From Planctomycetia bacterium (GTDB lineage Bacteria; Planctomycetota; Phycisphaerae; UBA1845; Fen-1342): 64,000 nt of DNA. Under the pieces are notes generated by a model, which saw only the letters and a program-made list of their open reading frames with translations, ran no database searches and was not told where the DNA came from. Below, one piece after another: positions 40,274 through 50,900 of the stretch (position 1 is its first letter; the number at the start of each line of letters is the position of its first letter). The position numbers and the translations under genes are program-made. The stretch lies in contig CP054190.1 in the NCBI GenBank assembly GCA_015709575.1, positions 3,532,616 through 3,596,615 on the forward strand, written 5' to 3'.

Positions 40274-41160
40274 AGCCCCTCACCGAAGGATGCTCCGCTT
40301 TGAAGCCGATTACCGACGCCGCCCGGGCGCTGGACGTGATCCGCGAGGCCACCGAGCTGGTCCGCGACGATCCCAACCGGCGCGGCTCGCTGCTCACCTT
40401 CGGCAACGCCGGGCAGGTCGTCATGACCGGAGACCTGCACGGCAACCTCGCCAACCTCGCCAAGCTCCAGCGCTTCTGCGCCCTCGAGCGCAGCCCGGGC
40501 CGGTACGTCATCCTGCATGAGCTGATCCACGCCGAGCCGACCCGTCCGCAGGAGCCTGATCTCTCGATCGACCTGCTGCTCACCGCGCTCGACTGGAAGC
40601 GCAGCTTCCCCGACAACGTCTTCTTCCTCCAGAGCAATCACGAGCTGTCCCAGGCGCTGGGCTTCGAGATCACCAAGGGCGGCCGCAGCGTCCTGCACGA
40701 TTTCGAGCGCGGGCTCGAGCTGCGCTTCGGCCGCGACGCCGGCCGGGTGCTCGAGGCCGTCAACGACTACATCCTCGCCCTGCCGCTGGCCGCACGCACC
40801 GCCTCCGGCGTCTTCATGGCGCACAGCCTGCCCGACCCGCTCCGCATCGACGCCTTCGACACCGGCATCTTCGATCGCCTGCCCACCGCCGCCGACCTCG
40901 AACCCGGCGGACCGGGGCACGCGCTGGTCTGGGGCCGCTTCCACACCCCGCGCGACGTGGACGCCTTCGCCCGCCTCGTCAGCGCCGAGCACCTGATCGT
41001 CGGCCACACGCCCCAGGAAATGGGGCACACCGTCATCGGCCGCCTCATCATCCTCGCCAGCGACCACAACCACGGCGTCTTTCTGCCGATCGACCTGGCC
41101 AAGCGCTACACCACCGAGCAGCTCGAAGCGGCCATTCGCAAGTTCGTCAGCGTCGAGTGA
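40270..41160 (+). CDS. Metallophosphoesterase (PPP-like), partner of the adjacent kinase
   Basis: About 296 residues. Metal-site motifs are GDLHGN (54-59), SNHE (122-125, a variant of GNHE), AHS (184-186) and GHTPQ near 240, as in PPP-type protein phosphatases and related diadenosine tetraphosphatases. The GDxVDRG motif that usually follows GDxHG is not evident (ILHELIHAEP occupies its place), so its activity may differ. Translation starts at GTG 40270 within a GTGA that ends the kinase gene; no ATG is available downstream before the conserved start of the domain. The obvious inference is that it reverses the kinase's phosphorylation. It overlaps the next frame by a few bases. Confidence 0.82.
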   Translation: MKPLTEGCSALKPITDAARALDVIREATELVRDDPNRRGSLLTFGNAGQVVMTGDLHGNLANLAKLQRFCALERSPGRYVILHELIHAEPTRPQEPDLSIDLLLTALDWKRSFPDNVFFLQSNHELSQALGFEITKGGRSVLHDFERGLELRFGRDAGRVLEAVNDYILALPLAARTASGVFMAHSLPDPLRIDAFDTGIFDRLPTAADLEPGGPGHALVWGRFHTPRDVDAFARLVSAEHLIVGHTPQEMGHTVIGRLIILASDHNHGVFLPIDLAKRYTTEQLEAAIRKFVSVE

Positions 41161-41210
41161 CCACCGCCGTCACTCCGCAGGTCCGCCCCCGCGCGGACCG
41201 GAGGCGCGTC

Positions 41211-42734
41211 ATGAGGTTCAACACCGTCGTCGCAGCCCTCGCGTTTCCCGCCGCCCTCGCGATCCCTTTCACGATTCCGCCGCTCCGCGGAATCCCGCTG
41301 ACCCCCATCGCCTGCGCCGCCCCGCACGACGACCCCGCGCCGCCGCCCGCCGACTCACCGCCGGTCGCCGAGGTAGCGGCCGAAGCGGACAGCGCAGACG
41401 ACCACGCCCCCGCGACGACCCGTCCCACCCGCCGCCAGGTCCGCGAGCGCTGCGCGCTGTTCGATGAAATCTGGAGCGAGCTGTCCCGTCATGACGCCTT
41501 CTTTGACGCCGCGTCCCCGGACATGCGCGCCCTGCGCAGCCGCACCCGCGAGCGGCTCGCGCAGATGCCCGATGAAACCGAGCGCCTCCGCGAGCTGGTG
41601 CGCGTCGTCAGCCGCCTCGGCGACGGCCACGTCCATCTCACGACCCGCTGGTTCATGCCGGACAAGCCGCCGCCGCCGCTGCCGCTGGCCGGCAAGGAGC
41701 CGCTCTATCGCCCCAAGCTGGCGCGGATCGGCTTTCAGCGCGACCACTACGTCCGTCACACCTTCGAGGATGAGCCGGGACGGGACGGCAAGCCGCTGGT
41801 CGAGTACTGCCGCCTGCGCCAGATCGACGGCGCGCTGGTCACCCACGGCAGCGGCTGGTCGCTGCTCAATGGCCACAAGGACAGCGAGGTCGAGCTGGAG
41901 CTGGAGCGCAAGGACGGCCGCGTCTTCACCATCCGCCTGCCGCGCACCGAGCCGGTCGTGCCGCCGAAGCGCTACGGACCGACCAGCCGCGCCGTCGTCC
42001 GCGACAAGCAGGGCCGCGAGACCGAGAAGGAGGTCGAGGTCGTCGTCCGCTCCCGCCGCATCGAGGACGGCATCGGCTACATCCGCATCGAGCACCTCGT
42101 CACGCAGCAGGTTGTCGCCGACTTCGACAAGGCCCTTGATGAATTGATGGACACGCGCGGCCTGATCCTCGACCTGCGCAGCACCGGCGGCGGATATCCC
42201 TGGATCATGCTGCCGATCACGGGTCGGTTCTTCTCCGAGGCCAAGCGCGTCTGCACCTTCGACGGCCGCTCGCCGCTGATCGCGTCACTGGTGCGCGGCA
42301 TGGGCGGAAGCGTCGCACCCTCGGGAAAAACCTACACCGGCGAGCTGGTCGTGCTGATCGACGACGGCACCGGCTCGATGTCGGAGGGGCTGGCGTTTTC
42401 GCTGGGCGACACCGGCCGGGCGCTGCTGATCGGCCGCCCCACCAAGGGCCTCAACGCCGCCATCCGCAACACCACCCTCTCCAACGGCATGGTGTTATGG
42501 CATAGCTGGGTGCGCGTCACGCGCCTCGACGGCGAGCACTACCAGGGCATCGGCGTCCAGCCGCACGAGTTGATCTGCCTCGACCCGGCCGAGGCGCTCG
42601 AGATGGGCGTTGCGGCAGCCCAGAAGCGCGAGCGCACGATGCAGGATGAGCACGCCCTCAAGCGGCTGCGCGAGCGAATCGCCGCGCGGAACTCAACCCC
42701 CGACAGCACGGAAGCGCCGACCGACGGCCAGTGA
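41211..42734 (+). CDS. Exported S41-type (C-terminal processing) peptidase
   Basis: About 507 residues. The signal peptide is MRFNTVVAALAFPAALAIPF followed by a short spacer, so I prefer the ATG at 41211, with GGAGG seven bases upstream, over the GTG at 41157. After an Ala/Asp-rich linker, the LRELVRVVSRLGDGHVHLTT region is the S41 N-terminal part, GLILDLRSTGGGYP is the family's DLRxNxGG, and the active-site Ser region is DGTGSMSEGLAFSL with a later GRPTKGLN (usual GxxTxGK). PDZ is not clearly seen. It should act on periplasmic proteins. It is the third gene of the kinase-phosphatase cluster. Confidence 0.82.
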   Translation: MRFNTVVAALAFPAALAIPFTIPPLRGIPLTPIACAAPHDDPAPPPADSPPVAEVAAEADSADDHAPATTRPTRRQVRERCALFDEIWSELSRHDAFFDAASPDMRALRSRTRERLAQMPDETERLRELVRVVSRLGDGHVHLTTRWFMPDKPPPPLPLAGKEPLYRPKLARIGFQRDHYVRHTFEDEPGRDGKPLVEYCRLRQIDGALVTHGSGWSLLNGHKDSEVELELERKDGRVFTIRLPRTEPVVPPKRYGPTSRAVVRDKQGRETEKEVEVVVRSRRIEDGIGYIRIEHLVTQQVVADFDKALDELMDTRGLILDLRSTGGGYPWIMLPITGRFFSEAKRVCTFDGRSPLIASLVRGMGGSVAPSGKTYTGELVVLIDDGTGSMSEGLAFSLGDTGRALLIGRPTKGLNAAIRNTTLSNGMVLWHSWVRVTRLDGEHYQGIGVQPHELICLDPAEALEMGVAAAQKRERTMQDEHALKRLRERIAARNSTPDSTEAPTDGQ

Positions 42735-42789
42735 CCCCCTCATGGCGGATTCAATCGTAGTCCGCTGGTGCAGGTTCCTTTCTCACGCT

Positions 42790-42813
42790 GGTGCGAGATT
42801 CCCTTCTCGCACC
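42790..42813. repeat. Type-C hairpin, second copy
   Basis: GGTGCGAGA (42790-42798) pairs with TCTCGCACC (42805-42813) around TTCCCT. It matches the hairpin at 21172-21193. A further stem GCGGGAA/TTCCCGC follows at 42820-42837. Confidence 0.7.
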
Positions 42814-42867
42814 CCGTCCGCGGGAAGCCCTTCCCGCCCTCTGCCATCACCCTTGAGCTGTGCCGAT

Positions 42868-42920
42868 GCATGCTTACGCGGAGTACCGCGAAAGCATGCC
42901 ACCCGCCGCGAAAGCATGCC
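42868..42920 (+). repeat. Element A copy 4 with one extra right-arm unit
   Basis: The palindrome is at 42868-42899 (GCATGCTT-A-CGCGG, AGTA, CCGCG-A-AAGCATGC). Immediately after it, 42901-42920 repeats the right half (ACCCGCCGCG then AAAGCATGCC). This is a 20-bp duplication of the same kind that has become an eight-unit array at 62881-63040. Confidence 0.9.
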
Positions 42921-42946
42921 ACCCGCCGCTTCCCCGGTCGCCGGTT

Positions 42947-42952
42947 TACAAT
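42947..42952 (+). promoter_or_regulatory. Candidate -10 box for tdk, almost leaderless
   Basis: TACAAT ends only 8 nt before the tdk ATG at 42961. If it is the -10, transcription would start at or within a few bases of the ATG, so the mRNA would be leaderless. No Shine-Dalgarno is visible before the ATG, which agrees. A second such case is at 56543. Confidence 0.4.
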
Positions 42953-42960
42953 CAGCCCCT

Positions 42961-43542
42961 ATGACCGCCGCCCTCTCCAGCCCGACCCGCGGCCGCATCG
43001 AAGTGATCTGCGGCTGCATGTTCGCCGGCAAGACCGCCCTGTTGATCGAGCGCCTCTCTGAAGCCCGCGCCGCGGGCCGCCGCGTGCGCGCCTTCAAGCA
43101 TTCGCTCGACACCCGCTACGACGTCACGCGCCTTGCCACCCACGACGGCCGCACCTTCGAGGCCATTCCCGCCGCCGACGCCGACGCCATCCTGCGTTCC
43201 CGCGGCGACGCCGAGGTCATCGGCATCGACGAGGCGCAGTTCTTCGGTCGCGGCCTGGTGGCAGCCTGCCAGGCGCTGCACGAGGCGGGCGTCCGCGTGG
43301 TGCTTGCCGGAATTCACAACGACGCCTGGGGCCGCCCCTTCCCCCCCTTTCCGCAACTCGAGCCGCTGCAGGCCAGCCGCGACGTCCTCCGCGCCGCCTG
43401 CCGCGCCTGCGGCGCGCCGGGCGAATTCTCGCAACGCATGGCCCCCGTCACGGATGAATTCATGGTCGGCGGCGTCGGCGACTACGAGCCGCGCTGCGCA
43501 GCCTGCTTCGAGCCGCTGCCCGAGCCGCCGCCCGCCTACTGA
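42961..43542 (+). CDS. tdk: Thymidine kinase (type II)
   Basis: A 193-residue cytoplasmic enzyme phosphorylating thymidine. The P-loop is GCMFAGKT (18-25), the Walker B-like motif is DEAQFF (near 90) and the lid/substrate motif includes GDYEPRCAAC. The zinc site has four cysteines as two pairs (CRACG and CAAC). It is a complete, ordinary Tdk. A frame extending to 42610 lies in the previous gene and repeats and is rejected. TACAAT lies 8 nt upstream, so the message may be leaderless. The neighbour at 43591 follows 48 bp downstream. Confidence 0.94.
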   Translation: MTAALSSPTRGRIEVICGCMFAGKTALLIERLSEARAAGRRVRAFKHSLDTRYDVTRLATHDGRTFEAIPAADADAILRSRGDAEVIGIDEAQFFGRGLVAACQALHEAGVRVVLAGIHNDAWGRPFPPFPQLEPLQASRDVLRAACRACGAPGEFSQRMAPVTDEFMVGGVGDYEPRCAACFEPLPEPPPAY

Positions 43543-43590
43543 TCGACCCGCAACCGCAGCGCCCCATCGCGGGCGATCGGAGTGTCCCCC

Positions 43591-43878
43591 ATGCTGCTCA
43601 AGCGCCGCGACGATCACGCGATCGAGCTGACGATCTCGCTCGCCCAGCTCAAGACCCTCTACCGCGCCCTCTTTTCCCGCCTGCACGCCGCCGACGCCGA
43701 TGAATTCGACGCGCTCGACGAGGACGACATGCTGATGACCCTGCAGCGCTTCCTGCAGCACCGTGCCGCCGAAGCCGGCGTGGACGTCGCGAATCACAGC
43801 GCCTGGGACGAATTCCTCGGCTTTCGCAACGCCCCGGGCTGCCAACAGCGCTTCACCGACCGGGATCGCCCCGCATGA
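43591..43878 (+). CDS. Small unknown acidic protein between tdk and coaD
   Basis: I do not recognise a family. The 95-residue protein is acidic (about 20 Asp/Glu) with a probably helical middle (TISLAQLKTLYRALFSRLH) and no membrane segment or cysteine motif. I choose the ATG at 43591; the GTG at 43582 is possible. The GGAG at 43577-43580 sits 10 bp before the ATG and only 1 bp before the GTG, which favours the ATG. Its stop overlaps the coaD start by ATGA, so the two are co-translated. It may be a lineage-specific cytoplasmic protein. Confidence 0.65.
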   Translation: MLLKRRDDHAIELTISLAQLKTLYRALFSRLHAADADEFDALDEDDMLMTLQRFLQHRAAEAGVDVANHSAWDEFLGFRNAPGCQQRFTDRDRPA

Positions 43879-44468
43879 GCCAGCACCGTTCGCACCCGCC
43901 GCAATCCGGAGCACGCATGCCCCACCGCCGACCCATCACCGCCGTCTTCCCCGGCTCGTTCGATCCCGTCACGAACGGCCACCTCGACATCATCCGCCGC
44001 GCCGCCCGGCTCTTCAACCGCCTGATCGTCGGCATCGGCCTAAACCCCGGCAAGGCCCCGATGTTCTCACAGGCCGAGCGCCGCGCGCTGATCGAGCCGC
44101 ATATCGCCGGTCTGAAAAACGTCTCCGTCCGCGTCTACACCGGCCTGACGATCGACTTCGTCAAGCAGTGCGGCGGCGACGTGCTGCTGCGCGGCATCCG
44201 CGATCTCGGCGACCTCAGCGACGAGCTGCAGCAGGCCAGCGTCAACCAGCTCGTCGGCGGCATCGAGACCGTCTTTCTCCCCACCAGCGATCAATACGTC
44301 CTCACCTCGAGCACCTACATCAAGCAGATCTATGAAATGGGCGGCAGCGACCCGCGCCGCGTCCGGCAGCTCGTCCCGCAAAACGTCGCCGAAGCCCTGC
44401 GCGAAAAGCTCGCTCCCGTTCGCCGCGGCGCCCCCGCCCGCCCGCGCGCCTCCGCCCCCCGCAAGTAA
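43875..44468 (+). CDS. coaD: Phosphopantetheine adenylyltransferase
   Basis: A 197-residue enzyme that adenylates 4'-phosphopantetheine in the CoA pathway. The nucleotide-binding motif is VFPGSFDPVTNGHLDII (the family's GSFDPxTxGHxD), with LLRGIRDLGDLSDELQQA and STYIKQI as later signatures. The ATGA overlap with the preceding gene supports the start at 43875; a second in-frame ATG at 43917 would skip the first 14 residues. The C terminus is basic and Ala/Pro-rich (RGAPARPRASAPRK), which is longer than usual. A terminator-like hairpin follows 3 bp after the stop. Confidence 0.93.
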   Translation: MSQHRSHPPQSGARMPHRRPITAVFPGSFDPVTNGHLDIIRRAARLFNRLIVGIGLNPGKAPMFSQAERRALIEPHIAGLKNVSVRVYTGLTIDFVKQCGGDVLLRGIRDLGDLSDELQQASVNQLVGGIETVFLPTSDQYVLTSSTYIKQIYEMGGSDPRRVRQLVPQNVAEALREKLAPVRRGAPARPRASAPRK

Positions 44469-44471
44469 ACA

Positions 44472-44509
44472 GACGAAGGACCGCCCTTCAGCCGGGTCGG
44501 CCCTTCGTC
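44472..44509 (+). terminator. Hairpin after coaD
   Basis: GACGAAGG (44472-44479) pairs perfectly with CCTTCGTC (44502-44509), with partial pairing inside. It begins 4 nt after the stop of coaD. No T-run follows, as is usual in this window. Confidence 0.45.
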
Positions 44510-44604
44510 ACCTCTCTCCTCCGGCGGGGAAAACCGCCCGCTCGGCATGAATGTCTACTCGTGGGCGGTCAGTGATCGCACGCGACCGGAATCGGTAACG
44601 ACAT

Positions 44605-44705
44605 CGGTTTTCATCCCCATATTTTCGACTATAAACTCTTATCCAACACCATCTCACTATTTCCATAACAACTAATTTTAAAAGCGCTTATGGAATTATT
44701 GGATG
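44605..44705. other. AT-rich island upstream of the giant repeat gene
   Basis: About 100 bp with a composition far from the rest of the window: ATATTTTCGACTATAAACTC, then AACTAATTTTAAAAGCGC and GGAATTATTGG. The 458-bp gap around it also has TATTAT (44781-44786), TATACT (44823-44828, 5 of 6 matching TATAAT) and a CTGACG/CGTCAG inverted repeat (44827-44844) before the start at 44927. The AT-rich stretch may be an UP element or a protein-binding site, or recently acquired DNA. Confidence 0.5.
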
Positions 44706-44926
44706 CCATGAGGCAGCGCCCCGTCCGCCGCGACCTCCCGCCGCCTCCCGGGAGCAGTTCCAATCACCTGCTGTCGCCGCTATTATGGGTGCCTGCCACA
44801 GCCTCCGGGCGGGGGTTGGAGTTATACTGACGGTCCAGCGTCAGTCCCGCCGCCGGAGGGCGGCACAGGGGTCGCCCCAACCCCTGCTGGGACACGCGCG
44901 AACACGGGTTGCGGAAAGAGGCACTC

Positions 44927-47900
44927 ATGCGACTTGCGACCATCGTCCTGGCCTTGGCTATCGCTGCGCCCTGCTGGGCACAGGGTGTGGCGATGCGATA
45001 TCTCCAGCAGCCGACCAACACCCCCGCGGGACAGATCATCACGCCCGCGGTGCGGCTCGAAATCGTGGACATCAACGGGCAGCGCGTCACCAATTCCAGC
45101 GCCACCGTCACCATCGCGATTCTCAACGGCACACCCGGCGCTTCGCTGCTCGGCACGCGCGTCCGCGACGCCGTCAACGGCGTCGTGACCTTTGACAATC
45201 TCAGCATCAACCTCGCCGGCGCGGTGTTCAACCTGCGGGCCACGTCGCCCGGCATGTCATTCGCAAACTCGGACTTCTTCTCCGTCACGCAGCCGCCCGT
45301 GGCGGTGGCCTTCTCGCAGCAGCCGTCGAACATCGTCGCCGGAACCGTGATGACACCGGCCGTCACGGTGCGCTTCGTCGATTCCGGCGGCGCAACCGTC
45401 ACCGGCGCCAACGCGCCCATCACGCTGGCCCTGTTCGACAACCCGACCGGGGCCATCCCGATCGGCACGCTGACGCGCAACGCCGTCAACGGCGTCGCAA
45501 CGTTCAATGACCTGTCGCTCGTGCAGGCCGCCAGCGGGTACACCTTCCGCGCATCATCGTCCGGCGTGACGCCCGCCACCTCGATCCCCTTCAACGTGAC
45601 CGCCGGAATCGGGCAGTTCACCCAGTTCGTCGGCCCGCCGATGGACGGCACCGCCGGCGTCACGCTCGCGCCCGTCACCGCCGAGCTCACCGATCAATTC
45701 GGCAACCGCGACCTGACCTCCAGCGCCGCGGTCACGATCTCGCTGGCCGACAACCCCGGCGCCGCCACGCTCTTCGGCACGCTCACGCGCAACGCCGTCA
45801 ACGGACTGGTGATCTTCAACGACCTGTCCATTCGAACCGCGGCCAACGGCTACTCGTTCCGCGCCACCAACGGCTTCTCGCAGCAGCTCTCGCAGCGCTT
45901 CAACATCAGCCCGGCCGCGCCGGCGGCGCTGGCGTTCGGCCAGCAGCCGACGCAGGTCAACCTGTTCGAGAACATCACGCCGGCGGTGACGGTGCGCGTC
46001 AACGACGCCTTCGGCAACCTGACCAGCAGCCCCAGCGCCAACGTCACGATGTCCATCCAGACCGGCCCGGCCGGCGCCACGCTCTCCGGAGGAACGACGC
46101 GCGCGTCGACGGGCGGCGTCGCCACCTTCGACGACCTGCGGCTGGATCGATCCGGCGCGTACACGCTGCGCGCGGAAGCCGGCGGACTGACCGCCGCGCT
46201 CTCCGCCTCCTTCAACGTCATCGCCACGCCGGTCGCGATTGAGTTCGTGCAGCAGCCGACCAACGCCGTCGCCGGCGCGTCGATCACACCCTCCGTCACC
46301 GTCCGCCTCGTGGACGTGCTCGGCAATACCGTCGGCGGAGCGACCAACCCGGTCACGATCGCGCTGATCGACAACCCCGTCGGCGCCACGCTGGGCGGCA
46401 CGCTCACCCGCAGCGCCGTCAACGGCGTCGCCACCTTCAACAATCTCAGCGTCGATCGCGTGCACGGCAGCTATCGCCTGCGCGCTACGTCCGGCGCACT
46501 GCCGACGATCGACTCCGCCCCCTTCGCCGTGACGCCCGGCGTCGGAACGCAGCTCCGCTTCATCCAGCAGCCCACCAACGCGCTGGTCGACGCCGTGATC
46601 GCGCCGCCGGTGCAGCTCGAACTGCTCGACGCCTTCGGAAACCGCGACACCAACAACACCAGCGCCGTCACGCTCAGCATCGCCATCAACCCCGGCGCCG
46701 GCACGCTGGCCGGAACGACCACGCGCAGCGCCGTCGCCGGCGTGGTGAGCTTCGACAATCTCTCCATCTCGCGCCCCGGCAACGGCTACACCCTCGCCGC
46801 CAGCACCGCGACGATCGCCCCGACCGGCTCGGCGTTTTTCAACATCATCCCGCGCACGCCCGTGGCGCTGCAGTTCGTGCAGCAGCCCACCACCGTCGTC
46901 GCCGGCACCACCATCGCGCCGGCCATCACCGTCCGCGTCATCGACGACACCGGCGTCACCGTCACCACCGCCACCGCCGCGATCACGCTCTCCATCGGCA
47001 ACAACCCCGGCGGCTCCACCCTCGGCGGCACGCTGGTCCGAACACCCGTCAACGGTGTCGCCACCTTCGGAAACATCACGCTCGACCGCACCGGCACGGG
47101 CTACACGCTCCGCGCCGCAGCCGCGGGCCTGACCGACGCGATTTCCACCGCCTTCAACGTGACGCCCGCGCCCGCCACGGCGCTGCGCTTCGCGCAGCAG
47201 CCGCTCAACAGCGTGGCCCAGGATCCGATCTCGCCGCCCGTGCAGGTCGAGTTGATCGACGCCTTCGGCAACCGCGACACCAATAACACCAGCGCCGTCA
47301 CCATCGCGATCCAGAACAATCCCGCCGGCGGCACGCTCTCCGGCACGACCACGCGCAGCGCGGTGGCCGGACTGGCCACCTTCGACAACCTCTCGATCAA
47401 CAACCCCGGCACGGGCTACACGCTCCGCGCCAGCACCGCGACGCTCGGCCCGATCATCTCCAACGCCTTCGACATCCTGCCGCGCACTCCGGTCGCCGTG
47501 CACTTCGTGCAGGAGCCGACCAGCGCCGTCGCCGGGCAGACGATTGCGCCGCCCATCACCGTCCGCATCGTGGACGCCGACGGCGCGACCATCCCCACCG
47601 CGACGCTGGCCGTCACGCTGACGCTCACCACCAACCCGGGCGGGGCGACGCTTGCCGGCACCGTTACGCGCAGCGCCGTCAACGGCATCGCCACCTTCAA
47701 CGATATTTCGCTCAATCGCGTCGGAACCGGCTACAGGCTGACCGCCGCCTCCGGCGCGCTGACACCGGACACGTCGGCGGCCTTCAACATCACCCCCGCG
47801 CCCGCCAGCGTCGCCGTGTTCACGCAGCAGCCCTCCAACGTCACCGCCGGCGAATCCATTGCACCGCCGATCACTGTCGAGCTGCGCGACGCCTTCGGCA

Positions 47901-50900
47901 ACCGCGACACCAACAGCAGCGCCGCCGTCACGCTCGCCATCCAGAACAACCCCGGCGGCGCGACGCTGAGCGGCACGCTGACGCGCAACGCAGCCGCCGG
48001 CATCGCCACCTTCAACGACCTCTCGCTGAACGTCCCCGCCGACGGCTACACGCTCCGCGCCGTCGCCGGCCCGATCGGACCGGTCGCGTCGGCCGCCTTC
48101 AACGTGACGCCGCGCACGCCGACCGCCATCGCCTTCGTGCAGGGTCCGACCGACGTCGTCGCCGGACAGGCGATCACCCCGTCGATCACGGTTCGGCTGA
48201 TCGACGCGCAGGGCGCGACCACGCTCGGCCGCACCGACGCCATCACGCTCTCGCTCGCCTCCAACCCCGGCGGCTCGACGCTGGGCGGCACGCTCACCCG
48301 CAACGCCGTCAACGGCGTCGCCACCTTCAACAACATCACGCTCGACCGCGCCGCGACCGGCTACACGCTCCGCGCCACCAGCGGCGCGCTGCCGCAGATC
48401 ACCTCCGGCGCGTTCGCTGTCTCTGCCGCCGCCGCCAACGCGCTGCGCTTCGCCGTGCAGCCGACCAGCACGGAGTCCGGCCGCGCCATCGCGCCAGCGG
48501 TGCAGGTCGAATTGATCGACCCGTTCGGCAACCGCGCAACCGGCAGCGCCGCCACGATCACGCTCGCGCTCGGCTCGAACCCCGGCGCGGGAACGCTCTC
48601 CGGCACGCTGGCCCGCGCCACGACCAACGGCGTGGCCGTGTTCGACGACCTCTCGATCAACAACCCCGCCGCCGGCTACACGCTGGCCGCCACCGCGCCG
48701 TCTCTGACCGGCGCGGTCTCCAGCGCCTTTACGATCACGCCGCGCCAGCCGACCGCGCTGGCCTTCGTGCAGCAGCCGACCAGCGCCACCGCCGGACAGG
48801 CCATCACCCCTGCCATCACCGTCCGCCTGATCGATGACCAGGGCATGACCGTCACCGGCGCGACCAACAGCATCACGCTCAGCTTCGCCACCGATCCCAC
48901 CGGCGGCGCGGCCGTGCTGAGCGGCACCGTCACCCGCGCCGCGGTCAACGGCGTCGCCACCTTCAACGACATTTCGATCAACCGCGCCGCCGCCGGGTTC
49001 ATCCTGCGGGCCGCGTCCGCCGGCCTGACCAGCGCGAACTCCACGCCTTTCAACATCTCCGCGGCGGCCGCCACGGCCCTGCGCTTCGCCCAGCAGCCGA
49101 CCAACACGCTGGCCGGCGGAACGATCACGCCGCCCGTCACCGTCGAGTTCATCGACGGCCTCGGCAATCGCAATCTCACGGCCAACGGACTGGTCAACAT
49201 CGCCATTCAGAACAACCCCGGCGGCGGCACGCTGAGCGGCACGACCGCCGTCTCGGCCGTCAACGGGCTGGCGACCTTCAGCGGCCTGTCGATCAACGCG
49301 GTCGGCGGCGGATACACGCTGCGGGCGACGTCAGCCGGCGTCAGCGACGCACTGTCCGCGCCATTCGACATCACCAGCGGCATTCCCAGCGCCGTGCGAT
49401 TCAACCAGCAGCCGACCACCGCCGTCTATAACCAGCCGATCTCCCCGCCGATCACGGTGCGCATCGTCGATTCCGGCGGCAGCACGGTGGTCGGCTCCGC
49501 CACGCCGATCACGCTGGAGCTGAGCACCAACCCGACCAACGCCGTGCTCTCCGGCACGCTCACGCGCATCCCGGTCAACGGCATCGCGACCTTTGACGAC
49601 ATCCGCCTCAGCCGCAGCGGCGCGGGCTTCCGCATCCGCGCCGTGGCCGGCGGCCTGACGGCGGCGACCAGCGTGCCGTTCAACATTCTCTCCGGCGAGG
49701 CGGTCGGCCTGAACTTCGTCGCCCCACCGCCGAACGTCGGCGCCGGCGCGCAGTTCTCGCCATCGGTCGCGGTCGAAGTGGTCGACGCGGCCGGCAACCG
49801 CGTGATCAACTCCAACGCGTTCATCATCGTGGCCTTCGGCACGAACCCGACCGGGGCGGCGCTGGGTGGACAGACTTCGAGAATCGCCAACGAAGGCGTG
49901 GCCGTCTTTGACGACCTGTTCATCATCACGCCGGGGAACGGCTACCGCTTCCGCGCGTTCGCGGGCATCTTCCCGCCGGCGGACTCAGCGCCGTTCTCGG
50001 TGCTGCCCGGCGCGCCGGCATCGGTCGAGTACCTGCAACAGCCCTCGCCGGTGAACGCCGGCGAGGCGATTTCTCCGCCGGTCCGCGTGCGGCTGCGCGA
50101 CAGCTTCAACAACATCGTCACCACGCCGCCCACGCCGGTGACGCTGTCACTGGCCGGGGATCCGCCGGGCGTGACGCTGGGCGGGCAGACCACGCGCGAC
50201 ACGGTCAATGGCGTGGCCGAGTTCAACGACGTGTTCGTCACGCTGCCGGGTGAGTATCAACTGCTGGCCGCGACCGGGCAGGTCACGCCGCTGGCGTCGA
50301 TCCCGTTCACCGTCACCGGCGGCGCGCAGACCGCGCTGCGCTTCCTGCAGCAGCCCACGACCACGACCGCCGGCAGCGCCATCACGCCGCCCGTCACCGT
50401 CGAGGTGATCGACCAGTTCGGGGCGCGTGTGCCGACCGCCACCAACACGGTCACCATCGCCCTCACCCAGAACCCGACCGGCGCCACGCTCGCCGGCACG
50501 GTCACGCGCAGCGCCGTCAACGGCATCGCCACCTTCAACGACATCTTCCTCGATCGCACCGGCCAGGGCTACCGCCTTGGTGCGACCAGCGGGCTGCTGA
50601 CGCCTGCCACGTCCAACGCATTCGCCATCAGCGGCGGACCGGCCGCGGGCGTGCGCTTTGTGCAGCAGCCGAGCGACATCGCCCCCGGCGCGCCGATCAC
50701 GCCGGCCGTGACGGTCGAACTGATCGACGCCTTCGGCAACCGCGCCACCGGCGCGACGCAGAGCGTCACGCTGACGCTGGCCACGAACCCCGGAGGCGGA
50801 TCCCTTACCGGCACGCTGACCCGCGACGCCGTCGCGGGCCTCGCCACGTTTGACGACGTGAGCGTCACCGCGCTGGGAAGCGGCTATACGCTGCGCGCGA

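Noticed and set aside
45554..47503. 649-codon minus-strand frame opposite the giant repeat protein
   Set aside because: It mirrors the repeat structure of the plus-strand gene and has no independent features.
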